A DNA stretch of 64,000 nucleotides from Patellifolia procumbens (lineage: Eukaryota > Streptophyta > Magnoliopsida > Caryophyllales > Amaranthaceae), in contig CANSGD010000079.1 of the NCBI GenBank assembly GCA_947645195.1, positions 186,001 through 250,000 of the forward strand, written 5' to 3'. Position numbers and translations under genes: made by a program. The notes below the pieces were generated by a model, which saw only the letters and a program-made list of their open reading frames with translations, made no database searches and was not told the DNA's origin. Of this stretch, positions 1 to 11,780 are shown piece by piece; position 1 is the stretch's first letter; the number at the start of each line of letters is the position of its first letter.

Positions 1-1179
1 TGTTTAGTTGTTTGCGATATATTCTCAATCAAAATTTAATCTTCAAGCTTATCGTGTTAATTAAACAAATAATCAAATTTGAATGGATTTCTTGTCCGCC
101 ATGTAGCACAACTCGCCACCACTACACTCAGCAAACCGAAGCTTTTCGAAGCTACTTGTTTCGTTTTGTAAATGGCAATCAATGAACGATAGGTAAATTT
201 GTGAAAAACACATGCCAATGTGCAAGATTATGCTTGTCCATCACAAATACCTCCTTTTCACAAGTTTACATTGCCATTTAGAGACATGATTGACTAGTAT
301 TTAAAATAATTATGAAGAAAAGAACATTTTGAGAGATGAAGTTTCATCAGCATGGGCATTGACATAAAACTTTTATGCACATAATTACATACTGTATAAT
401 TTATTACCAGCTCTGAATTCAATGTACATGTGTAAAGTAAAATAGCGAAGTACGATTACCATTGACACTTTTGACAGGATGTGACTGCTGCTGTGCAACA
501 TATGTATTAATTGTGTGCAAATCTGCTGTTACTACAACTGAACTCAAGGCCGTTAATACCTGCAATCAAATGACCAAAAAATGGGAAGACCAAATAGCCC
601 GAAAAGACCTTTACAACAAGTCAAGGACTGATCTGTTGTACTCCTAATTAGTATGGCTTCTACAACCCTACAAAATGGATTTAGTGTATTGTATAAGTTT
701 TACGGAGGAAGATGTTAACGGGTAAAGTGAGATTCTATATGCCCTTCATCAAAGATTCATGGATGCTGGTCATGTGGTATAGGACTCCATATTTGAATCA
801 TTATCATGCGTAAGCCGGTAATAAACCTGGACAGTTGCTAACCTCAGGAAAAGAACCTTGCAACATCTCACTTTTGCTTGGAGACTGAGAACCACAAGTT
901 TTAGCACCCCTCACATATAAAGAGGTCAGGACTGAGAGCAGTTCCTGCAAGAATTTTGTGCATAATGACCATTAGCAATGACCTTTACCAACCTGTACAA
1001 TATAAAAGACCAAAGCAGGAAGGTAAGAGTATGTACAGAAGGATTAACTTACCATGAGATAAATGTCTGTGAGCTATAAACTTGACCCAAAATTTGAATA
1101 TATACAAGTTCGTACTCAGAGTCATGATGGGAGGGCACAGCCGTCTGGTTAGTCCAATTTCTGATAAAGGCAACCTAAT
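1..1179. other. 3' flank of the mTERF gene, no gene seen
   Basis: No open frame here resembles a known protein; the longest (462-647, 985-1173) have no recognisable motif. The part next to 1180 should hold the 3' UTR of the minus-strand mTERF gene. Read on the minus strand, splice-like signals occur at about 1052 (donor ATG|GTAAGT) and about 994 (acceptor TTGTACAG). They would make a 3' UTR intron of only about 60 bp, so this is tentative. Confidence 0.4.
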
Positions 1180-4100
1180 TCATCCTTGCTTTTCATATTT
1201 TTTCACAAACTCTTTGAGCATCATGCTCTGCCTGAATGCTATATACTTATCCACACTAGTTCCTGCCCATTGCTGACAGAAGGTATCATCAGTTGGAACC
1301 AGAGAACTCAGAGGAAATGGTCCCTCTGGAGCTTTATTTAGGTAAACTAAAAATCTATGACGAGGACGAATTCTCTGTTCTAGTGACAAGCTTAGGTACA
1401 TGGGGTACTTTGTCAAGGATTGAACTTCATTTTGAAGTTCATTAACTAGATAATTGTACTTCGGCTTCAGATTTTTCTCCAGTGACAAAGAAAGTACCTG
1501 CAAAAAATGCATGACAAGCAACCATCAAAATTTAGTTTCAACACTCTTGATAAAAAAAATGAGTCAAAATATTAGGCAATCTGAAACACAAAATGTATTG
1601 CTTATGAGTTATGACCCTATTAGAAATAATCCATTCAAGGCTAGCATAAAACTACTAGAAGTATGAGTTTTAAGAGATAAAGACCTGTGTAATGCTAGTC
1701 AAAACTTTCAACACTTCAGAATCTTGCATGCCGATGCTCCTCAGGAAATTAATCCTGGGCAGTAATCCATCTTCAATGCTGTAATGAAGAAGCTGAGGAT
1801 GTTTTGTAACCATTTTCACAATACTCTCTCTAGATGCTCCCAGCTCTTCTGAAAGAAAATCATAGCGATCATTCCAAGAGATGTCCACCCGCTGAACAAG
1901 AATTTGAGGGCTCAAAGTCACAACTTTTCCTAAATCACTTTCCCTAATTCCAACCTCTTCAATCAAGTATCTTACAGTGGGCTTCAAGGAATTCTCAACG
2001 CTATATGAGAAGATAGATGGAGCAGCAGTGATTACTTGCCCTAACTTAGAATCAGGAATACCCAGATCAATCAGAAATGCCACATGGGACTTCATATTGC
2101 TGTCCACAGTATAACCGAGAAATTGCGGTTGCCGTAATAGAATTCTTTTAATGTCATGGTGTTTAACGCCAACAGTCAACAAGTACTCCAACCTTTCCCG
2201 TGCAGAATATACATTGATATGAAAAGCGTTTGCGTGTCTCCGGTACATCTGAACAAAGTGAGATTCTTTCATCCCAAAGGTGGTCAGATAATCAAGAAGG
2301 GGAATCCATCTAGTATCTAGTCGAAACTCCTCAGCTAGCTGAGCATATTTCTTCTTTGGACCTTTCTTTCCTTCCCACTGCAATCAAAGGCAATAATGGA
2401 AGGCCCTTCAGTCCAAACAGCAGCAATACATCCTCACACTGACACTTCACAACATGATCAAAGCCTACCTTCCCTTTGCCATCTGTTTTTGCGCCCACAC
2501 TACTTGCCTTTTTTCGGGTTCCTGGAAACAGGATATAATGAGAGTGGGACTTAAACTGGATGCAACGATGAAGGACTTCATATCTTACCTGGTCTCAGTT
2601 GGGTTGCAGCCAGCAATTTGGATCTTTGTTCACCCCTATTCAGGTTCGCGGGTTCAGCAAATTCATCGACCTGCAGAAAATTTACTGAAACAAATCATGC
2701 AACATTTTCTTGATCTACATAGATGTGGAAGTTAATCTTTATCACAAACCACCACCAGACCTTTCCATGTTGCACATTATATATACAATGAAATGCACCG
2801 TGAAAACAACCCGACGAACCCGTCATTATCGAAATATGTTCTCCTAGAGGCTTTCAACTACATACATCGGATTTTAGCTTTCTCGTACATGAAGCAAGTC
2901 AAGTTATCAACTTCCTCAAAAATTCCAATCTTAAGTAACTCGGTCGATATCATTTTTATTTGGCCTATCAACATTATAAACTAGTTTCCAGATTTAGTAA
3001 GCTATAATTTGAATAATACCATATTCCTGAATAATAGGTTTAACTAAACTTTCCAAGGAAAGACTACTTTGTCGACTGAATATTTTGTAAAAATTGCATT
3101 AGTCCAGAACAATCAAGGTATACCAACTCAATTCTTAAAAAAGGACCCCTGATCACAAAAACACTACTATTCCACCCCACCCCCACTCTACTACACACAA
3201 CTGGATAATAGACCTATGATGAAAGGCTAAAACCAAATGAGCAGATCATTTTACCAAGATAATCCAATGTGGTCCTTCGAGCTTATTAAACAAAGTATGG
3301 TACTTGATACCTAATGCTAGTTTCGGCACACTGCATTATGGATACAAGTCAACTCTAATGAGAAAAATATGTGAGGATAAGTGTTTTTGGTTCAAACTTG
3401 GCTAATGAACAAATGTAAGGTCCCCATTCACAAATTGTCAATAACAAGTTAACAATCCTCTAAACACAAGAACTCAGGTAAATTACAGTATTACTAAACT
3501 ATATTTAGTAGTGTGGATTAATTACAATTAATTGCAGTTCAGCTCCGCTCCATCGATTTCAATTCAGTTCAATTCAGCTCCACCCCATTTGTTTCTGTTA
3601 GTTCAGTTCAGCTCCGCTCCATTCAGTCGAAAAGAAAAGAGCCTAAGTTCAATTCAGTACAGACAAATTCATTTCAGTTTAACTGTGTTAGGTCTTCTCA
3701 CAGTTTTAACCTAAATAATTTCAGTTCTGTTCAATTCAATCCACAACACCGCCTAACCCTCCAACCAAATTCAAGCTTCATAAAATTCAGAGAAATGCCT
3801 AATTAATATCAGATATATGCATATATCCATCGCCTCACTTTTTTGGTAGTACATTTATTGAGAAAAGTAGTATATAACAATCGATATTTTCACGTTGTAT
3901 TTGGCATATAATTTTTCATTAAGAAATGTATTACCATACATATAAAATGTACGGCGAAGGATATATGCATATATACGATATTGACTAAGCATTGCTCTAA
4001 AATTCATGATAGCAGCAATAAATCAACCAATTGCATGATTTCATAAAAAAAAATCACAAAAAAAATAATAAACAACTCACATCATCATTGAACCAAGGAA

Positions 4101-4398
4101 TACCATCATCACCATCATCAATATGATCCACAAGAGAAGAATTTGAATTCAAATCTTCCATAATTTCAGCTTCCTCATCATCATCATCGTCATCAGAATT
4201 AAAGACAGAAAGCGATTGGCCAGAGCGAGAGCGGCGATTGGACTTGAAAAGCTTAGGGTTAGAATGTGCGGAAGGAGGAGGAATAAGGCGATTGTACTGA
4301 GGGAAGGAAATGAAGGGAGGTTCAACAATGGTGGAAGGAGAGAGAAAATGGAGGTAAGGAGAGATTGAAGGGAGAATAAAAGGAGATAAAATCGACAT
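1180..4398 (-). CDS. MTERF9: mTERF family protein, MTERF9-like, plastid-targeted
   Basis: Five exons with GT-AG borders and consistent phase: 4398-4081, 2670-2589, 2521-2469, 2377-1685 and 1497-1180. They give 487 residues (Arabidopsis MTERF9 is about 496). Exon 1 encodes a Ser/Pro/Leu-rich, transit-like N-terminus and an acidic Asp run. Exons 2 and 3 (82 and 53 bp) add a basic linker and keep the frame only when both are included. Exons 4 and 5 (about residues 152-487) carry the tandem helical mTERF repeats (for example LLRQPQFLGYTVDSNMKSHV and LTKYPMYLSLSLEQRIRPRH) and end in the MTERF9-type tail FCQQWAGTSVDKYIAFRQ. In Arabidopsis the protein acts in chloroplasts in ribosome assembly and gene expression. 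The start is the ATG at 4398, because the open frame upstream has no ATG. No lesion was seen. Confidence 0.9.
3530..3760. repeat. (GAACT)n-type MITE remnant in MTERF9 intron 1
   Basis: Degenerate TTCAGTTCAGCTCC repeats match the interior of the MITE copies at 30835, 40642 and 50405, in the reverse orientation. Neither terminus is clear. It lies in the 1.4-kb first intron of the minus-strand MTERF9-like gene. Confidence 0.6.
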
Positions 4399-4511
4399 TG
4401 GAGGAGGCGGGAGAAGAAGACAAAGAGATAGAATATACGATAAAACCCTAAAATAGGAAGAAGGAAGGGAAGAAAAGAGAGTATCTGGAGATGAAGGAGG
4501 TGTCAAAGAAT

Positions 4512-4541
4512 CTAGTGGTTTATCTTCTTCTTCGTTTTCAT
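4512..4541 (-). promoter_or_regulatory. short upstream ORF in the MTERF9 leader
   Basis: An ATG at 4541 opens a nine-codon Lys-rich frame (MKTKKKINH) that ends in TAG about 110 bp before the main ATG at 4398. A TATA-like CTATATAG lies upstream near 4650 on the minus strand, so a leader of roughly 200 nt would include this frame. A role in translation is inference only. Confidence 0.35.
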
Positions 4542-4659
4542 TGTTGAGGTCTGAAGAGTGTCATAGTGTCTGTGTGAGTGTGTGGACCAGGGGAGGAAGA
4601 TGATAAGAGATCAGCATAAGTTAATTTATATGTTCCTCAAAATCTATATAGTAGTAGAC

Positions 4660-6410
4660 TAGTAGTAAAAAAAAGTGTCAATTACCCCCTTCGGTTTTTA
4701 AATATGAATAGTTGCTTTTTCGTACGAATCAAGAAAAAAGTACATAATTTAATTTTCTGTTTTCATTTTGATATGAATTTCGATCTAAAGATTGCTACTT
4801 TAGGGTTGTGGACGAACGTTTTAGGGTTAAAAGGAACGATTTTATGTGAAGTTTTAATAAAAAAGATGGATGATTGGGTGTGTAGTTTAATAGAACAAAC
4901 GAAACAAATCGATAATGGGGATAGTAACCTTTGAATCTCGGTCCAAAGGGGTAGAAGATCGATCTCAGTCTTTCTTCAATGCTAAACAAGCAAGATACTC
5001 AACCTTAAATCATAAGCAAGACTCATGAAATTTTAATAACTCAAATCTCATTTTTATTGATGTAAAACAGCCATATAAATAGGGAAGACTAATCCTAATC
5101 CTAATCTTAAACAAATAAGATAAAAAATAATCCTAGTCTAAAAAGATAAAGATAAGAAAACCTAATATGATTAGGACAATCCCTAACTCATATCTTTAAA
5201 GAATCATAATCTTATCTTTTAAACTAATCTTATCTTTTAAACTAATCTTATCTTTTTAAAACAAATTAATCTAAATTAATTAAAGAAATACTTAAATAAA
5301 ATAAAATAAATAAAGAAACTAATTAAACTAAGCCTAAAATAGGAAAAACCCTTTCAAGTGAAAGGTAAAAACCTATAGGCAAAACCCTAATTTCAAGAGG
5401 GTTAGTTATACTATGGGAAACACATCACGTTTCAAAAAAAGGTTTGTCCGGATCCTCTAGATTCACAAAGAAACAATAAACACCAGAGTTGAGTTCATCT
5501 CAGCCTTTAGTTTAATCAATGGCCATGATTAGCCCAATATTAAAAACGTTTAAAAAAAAGAATACCGCTCATTTGCTCGACATTAGAAATCAGCTGACTA
5601 TTCCACCCAAATACCAAATTCATTGTTGCTTTTACAGTCTTTGAGACAAAAGATTCTAAGTGTGTTTAGGTAGTTTTTAATTGTATAGTTAGTGGGTGTG
5701 GTATCCACCCCCACTTTATTTAGTTAGTGGATATGGTCCCCACCCCCATTTTAATTGTGCATTTAAAGTGTGGTTAAATATTTAAGTAAGGGTATATATA
5801 TATATGTCATTTTACAAGCAAAAGTTTACCAGACAGAAACTTTGTAAAGTGTATCACTTATTCCAAACACCCATTTTTAGAAACTGTATCCCTTATTTTA
5901 TACGGATGGAGTACGTGTTTTGATTGTGATTAGTGGGCTGATTTGTGTTACTCCATTTTTAATTAGAATTATTTTATCATTTAGAGATTTGATAATCACT
6001 TAAACATGGATGGTATATGGGACTTGTCTATTTGGTTGAATGCTACTGAATCAATTTAACTTTTAATATGGCTTTGGACTTTGCTATTACAAGCTATTGT
6101 TAAGTCTTTTACTCTAGTTGTAAGAATGGGAGTAAGAGCAAAACCACCAAAACAAACATATATACTTCAAACCAGAAAAGAAATTTGAATTTACATAAAA
6201 GAGCTTTATGACCAAACTGAACTCATCAAACAATAACTCTGTTTTGCAGAATATCAAACAAGTGCATTTCATTGTCTGACCAAAAACTCAGTGTTTGGGA
6301 CCTAAATTGTGTCATGAATGGTTAGTTTGAATGGTTGATTGTAAGGTCTATTGTTGGGAACTTGCTTTGCCATAGAGCCTTGTTTCTCAATAAGCTAAAC
6401 CACAATGATG
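4660..6410. other. intergenic, AT-rich, Stowaway remnant
   Basis: No gene is seen. Three short copies of TAATCTTATCTTTTAAAC lie at about 5210-5265. At 5690-5770 two diverged copies of a TTAGTGGGTGTGG...CCACCCCCA block occur, and at about 5905-5912 the sequence CGGATGGAGTA looks like one Stowaway end. The matching left end was not found. Confidence 0.4.
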
Positions 6411-6414
6411 CTAG

Positions 6415-6489
6415 AGCCTATTAGCTTAATATGGTAGAGTATTGTGAAATTAAAAACACAATGACGTAGGTGCGAGTCCTACATAGGCT
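6415..6489 (+). tRNA. tRNA-like sequence, probably a pseudogene or tRNA-derived
   Basis: A perfect 7-bp acceptor stem (AGCCTAT/ATAGGCT) closes a 75-nt cloverleaf. It has a D-arm (TAGCTTAATATGGTAGAGT), a 6-bp anticodon stem (ATTGTG/CACAAT) and a perfect T-arm (GTAGG, loop TGCGAGT, CCTAC). The anticodon loop is 10 nt instead of 7, so no anticodon can be assigned and a functional tRNA is unlikely. It could be a decayed organelle-derived tRNA or a tRNA-related retroposon head. Confidence 0.35.
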
Positions 6490-7379
6490 ACATAATCAAA
6501 ATATACATTCATTCATAAAGACTTTTGGAATAGTTAACCATGAATTAGTTTGAGTACAAAAGAGAGAATCATACATGATAGCTGAACCAAAAAGTGCATT
6601 ATAATCCTTATATAACCCATTCCACTAATTAACTAGCAAATGTGAATACTACAACATTCTAATTTCATTTGAGAAGTTCATAAACCATTCCTGTAAGAGC
6701 CATACCCCCCCTTCTTTGAGCCATTATCCTGTTACAGCATCACCGACCTACACCATGTACTGTAGCATCATTGATTAAGTTATATACACGATATGATACA
6801 ATTCAATGAGTTACGTAAGATCATACCCATCCAATAACATTCATTTGGCACATAGCTTAAATTGGGAGCATAATGCAATTCACTTAGGTGTTGTACTCTC
6901 ATAACCTGCAAGAAATCAATAAGGGAAAGCATTATAAATACTTTTTTTCAAAAATAAAATTTTTTAAAGTTATGACGAGTTTATACCTGACTTGAAAATG
7001 AAGTATTTTTCCACATATCATAGTAAGATGAGACTTCCATTAGTTTCACCCTATGGGACAAGGCAAAAAGCTTATGTAAAAATATAATACGTAGAAGGTA
7101 AATTTTTATATAGTTTCCTGATGTTTACCAAGAGTAATTTTGTATAACTACTATAGGGTGCTTCAGGATAGTTGCTTCCAAATGACATCATTTGTTGTGT
7201 CCCTCACTGCCTTTCTTCTCCCTAAGATTTATTTCCATAAGAAAATATCAGCATTTGCCTGCATAATTTAAAGGATTGACAACAACATCTATCTATATAT
7301 ACCTGTGGTGGTATGTTTTCTCTGTTTTGGTTATCTGTCACCTTCTTCTTGCCTTTTCTTGCCTGAGATGTTTGAGAGT
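6490..7379. other. no gene seen; possible decayed 3' exons of the FAR1-like pseudogene
   Basis: AT-rich sequence downstream, in the minus-strand sense, of the FAR1-like C-terminal segment. A short Lys/Glu-rich stretch read from about 7370 to 7320 could be the end of that gene, but frames are not maintained. Confidence 0.3.
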
Positions 7380-8922
7380 TCACATCATGAAATTTTTCAG
7401 TCCAAGTTTTCCTACATTTCCCCCCTTTCCCCCCTTTCCCCCCTCTTTCGGCTTCAAAGTTATCTTCTCACGGACAAAGGTTTGTGTTTCACCTTGTTTT
7501 TCATTTGGATTCATATCAAATTGTAAAGAAGATCCACTTGTGTCCACTTTTAGGTTTAAGAAAAGTTTCTCAATCTCAACAATCAAATCATTCAACACAT
7601 TCTCTACTAATATTGATGATTCTACGAAATTTGATGCTCTCGAAGCAACTTTTACAAACTTTAGACATAAAGCTTTGTATCTACGAATAGCATCCAATTG
7701 AGGGTCTTCAAGAATCGTCCTCCCAACTATATCTTGCACAATTTCAATCCTTGCTTCTCTAGTCTAACGTATTAAAATATATTTCTTAGAAATCCATTTA
7801 ATATTCATGATATCAAGGACTTTTAAGGCATGGCAACATAATATGCCCAATCTTTCAAACATTTTACAAGAACAAGAAACTGTTTCAGTCAAAGGATCAC
7901 CGGCTACATGAAATTCTGTACTAAAAGAGTTATCATCTTCTGAATCCGAAATTATAACTTTATATTCATTGTTCAACTGACCTTCAACAGAAGGCTTTAG
8001 ATAAGTTGTAGTCGACCAATCATACTCATCTTGGAAAGCTTCGAATATACGAGGAGTATAAATGTAACACCTCAAATATTTACTCCGAATTTTTTGCGTT
8101 TAATTCATAGCGTTTAATTAATTCCGTTAACGTTTCACTGTTTTAATAGATAAAATTTTCACCTTAAATTTGAAAATTTATAAAAATTATATTAATTTAA
8201 TAAACATGTTGGATTTATTTTCATATGTTTTAAATAATTTTTGTGAAATTTATTTTGTTTTTGAGAAAAATTAATAAATCGATAAAAATAATTTTAATTA
8301 ATTAAATTATAAATTTTAAAACTCATTTAAAATTTATTAAAATCAGTTTATTATGGAAGGAACTCATTTTCGGATTTTCTAAAGTATCTATAATCTTTTT
8401 TGATTATTTGACTAACTTTAAGGTTTTAATCTTTAAAAATAGTAAATGTAGTCCAAAAATCTTGAAAATCTATGGGGAACTACTTCTAGTCTTGTGAGAA
8501 ATTTTCTAGCATTTTCACCCCCTTTTCAACCCAATTAATCCATCCTCCAACCACCTTGACCTTCAATTGGCATTCTTTTTACCTATTTATTGAAAGCTTT
8601 AGACCAAACAATTTTTACTCAAGCTCATTCCATTCAATACTGAAAAGTAAGATTCTCCCTTACTTCCTCTAGCTATTTTCGTGCTCCACAAAAATTTTGA
8701 GCAATTTTTGAGCTTTCGAAAGTTATTTATAGCATTTTCAAGTTATTTTTAATTAATTTTCTAATTTATTATATTAATTTTCACTCCAATTTCTAACACC
8801 TAGATCTCCCTTGAACAATTTTAGGAGGTAATACAATTGAGTTAGAGCTTATTGAAGATGAAGGGTCTTAGCTCTTAGTCTCTCATTATCTCTACTCTAT
8901 TTTCCACCGAAATTAAGGTAAC

Positions 8923-10450
8923 TGATAGGCTAAAGTCGTATCACCTATTCAAAGATAATTCCTACATTCCTCTAACAATGGTAGTCAAGGGAAGTAGGGT
9001 CGAATCCGCAGGGAGACAGAGCTTCTATGTTAATATTCAATCAAATAACTACTTCTAATGAAATCAGGAAGAAAAGATTGAACTAATAATTAAACTAAGG
9101 AAAACAGAACTAAACTGAAGATTTATCTATGAATTAAAAGTCTAGGGCAATAGTTTGGTCCACCATGCTTATACCATTCAAGAGGTTCAAATAACTAATA
9201 TCACCTAGGTTTAGAGTCGAACGATTAGAGCACGTGTCAAGCTTATGATCAGGTCTTAACACTCGTGATTCAACATATGTAGTATGGTCACAAACATAAT
9301 CAGAATCACTAATGTGTTCTAAGCCTCTAAAAGTAAAACTGATCTATACGAACGATTATTAGCTAGACATAACTCATGAAATTGGCCACTAACATAAATT
9401 ATGAATCCACGAACAAATCACATTATAATCGATCTAATTAAAACCTAGAAACTATAGCAATTCAAATAGCAATGGCATAAACATGGTTTTTCCTCCCTAA
9501 ATCCCTAGAAAAGGGGACTACTCACTCATGGCTAAGAAAGACAAAACTAATTCAAAGTAAAGATTCATACTTGACAATGAAATCAATAATCAATCACAAA
9601 CAATCTAAATAAGAATGAACGAAAATAAAGAGATTACCGAAATTGAGTCTGAATCCGAAATTGAGTCTGAATACGAACTATATTGAAAACTAAAGCAATG
9701 ATCCAATCTTCAACAATGGAGAGAAACAACTAGAGTTCTAAAACTAGGGCTCAATGAAAATAAGATCTCCCTAAAAATAAACTAAGTGTTGTATTTATAC
9801 TAAGTCTAAAAAGAATAGAAAAAGAATCAAAAACGGGCGACAAAACGCGCGTCATTAAACTTAAAATTCAATCCGCCCGATCGGGCTAAACCGCCCGATG
9901 GCGTCGGGCAAAACTTCTTTTCTTCAAATGGGAATCTGGCAGCATATCACAAACCGCCCGATGGGTCCGATCGGGCGGGTCTTACGTCTTCTTCCGAAGC
10001 ACCTGGCAAGCACAGCAAGGCAACTGGCACAGTGAAAAACATCCGCCCGATGGGTCCGGGAGATGTCGCCTGATCGGGCGTTTTGACGATCTTACAGCAG
10101 AAATTTCGCCCGATCGGGCGAATCCAGCCGATGGTGTCGGGCAAATTATTGTTTCCTTCCTTTGGCTTTTTGAGCCCAAGACTTCGAATCAAAGATGCCT
10201 CTAAGCCTATGAAATGTGGCCTTAGAGCTCTGCAACTCAGTAAATGTGCCTCATAACTTTGCATATCATATGTTGATGCTCAAAATAGCAGAAAATAGGG
10301 AGAAAACTCCCTAAAACCTATAATTTAACATAAAACACGTAAGCACAACTAGATAGAGGAGTTAGCATAAAATAGCTCCTAAGAGCATAGTTTGATGCAC
10401 AATTTAGCTCAAAAGTAGGGGGAAAAACTATATAAAATAACATGATATCA
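8923..10450. mobile_element. nested solo LTR, second family
   Basis: The 1528-bp insert has ends TGATAGGC and GATATCA and a perfect 5-bp duplication GTAAC (8918-8922 and 10451-10455). It lies inside the larger solo LTR. No retroviral protein is encoded; the frames at 9947-10264 only cross GC-rich repeats. A cluster at 9870-10145 carries at least seven CCGCCCGAT/ATCGGGCGG motifs, several of them palindromic. Confidence 0.75.
9870..10145. repeat. GC-rich palindromic motif cluster CCGCCCGATCGGGC
   Basis: Repeated CCGCCCGAT and its complement ATCGGGCGG occur in several arrangements, separated by 15-50 bp. The base composition is far richer in GC than the surrounding AT-rich LTR. The open frames here come from the repeats and are not credible genes. 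Confidence 0.6.
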
Positions 10451-10616
10451 GTAACTAGCTTTAATCTTAATTTAATATTGATTAATAAGTTAATTAGACT
10501 AAATTATATATTTATAGTAAAAATAGTTATATTATTATTTGATATGAATTATGTGAATTTATGAGAATTATATATGAATTTTTGGATTTATTGTGAATTA
10601 ATTGGTAATTATGAGT

Positions 10617-10642
10617 TTAAATATATATATATATATATATGT
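10617..10642. repeat. (AT)n microsatellite
   Basis: A run of about 12 AT dinucleotides lies within the long solo LTR. Confidence 0.8.
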
Positions 10643-11346
10643 ATATTTGAGTGTATAAATTATATTATTGGTTATATATAATATATGCTGATTTTGGAAT
10701 CCATATGTGCTCTTTTATTGTTGAAAACTAGTTGGTGTGATTTTATTTGAATTATAGTAATTAATTTGTTAATGTGTAATTCTTACCGAAAGTATTAGTG
10801 TTGAAAATTGAATATATTTTATGAAGTTTTTCTATGCGCACGAAAATTTGTTAAGATGATATATATTATTTAAATTATTTATTTTATGATCTTTATTAAT
10901 TTACTTGACTTGTTGTGTAAATTTGTTGAATTATTTATCGATTAGTAAATGGTTTTATTCGAAAAACTATAAATTTTAGTTTATCCTTTTTGACCAAAAT
11001 AAAATTGATGATATTTAGCTAAATAATCTGTATTTCGTGACTAAATTTATTTAAAATAATTTTGATTATTATGATTGGATTTAATGGTTTAAATTCAAAA
11101 TATTTGCTTAATAAAAACCTAAGTGCCGAAAATACTTTGTGTTTTCCAGAAAATTGCAGCAACTTTAAGACTAATTTTGAAAGTTCTTTAATGTTAAATT
11201 AATTTTATAAAGTTATTTTATTAAAGAGAGTTTAAGAAAAATTATTATTTCTGAATTTCATCATATTAAATTATGTAAGTTGATAATTGGTAAACAAATT
11301 CATTTAAATTTTATTATGACTTTTCATGTCACTTTGACAAATTACA

Positions 11347-11780
11347 TATTTGAAACCAAATGTTGTTGAGTTGATATTAAATTAGATTTGTTCCATTTAT
11401 ACCAATATTACAATATTTGTGTATTTTGAGATTTAATATATGTTTCAAAAATATGTATTTTCAAACCAAATGTTGTTGAGTTGATATTAAGTTGGACTGG
11501 TTCCACTTATGCCAATAATACAAGATTGTGCATTTTGGGGTTTGATATATGGTTTAAATTATGTATTTTCGAAGCAAATATTGTGGAGTTGATATCAAGT
11601 CGGATTCGTTCCACTTTAAGCCAATGATACAAGGTTTGTGTATTTTGGATTTAATGCAATATGCAAATTATATATTTTCAAACCAAATGTTGTTAAGTTG
11701 ATATTAAGTTAGATTCATTCTACTTATACCACTACTACAAGGTTTGTGTATTTTGGATTTTGAATAAAAATTTATTTGAA
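11347..11780. repeat. four tandem copies of a roughly 109-bp unit
   Basis: Each copy begins with a variant of TTTCAAACCAAATGTTGTTG (about 11349, 11459, 11569 and 11677) and continues with a diverged GTTCCACTTATACCAATA segment. The copies are inside the long solo LTR. Confidence 0.75.

Noticed and set aside
4399..4506. N-terminal extension of the MTERF9-like protein
   Set aside because: The frame is open upstream but has no ATG; it begins only at a TTG, so the ATG at 4398 was chosen.
7276..7701. 141-codon plus-strand frame
   Set aside because: It is antisense to the FAR1-like C-terminal segment, and its Pro/Phe-rich core is a (CCCCTTT)n tract.
9947..10264. 105-codon frame with Gly/Pro/Arg-rich sequence
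   Set aside because: It crosses the palindromic CCGCCCGAT cluster in a solo LTR.
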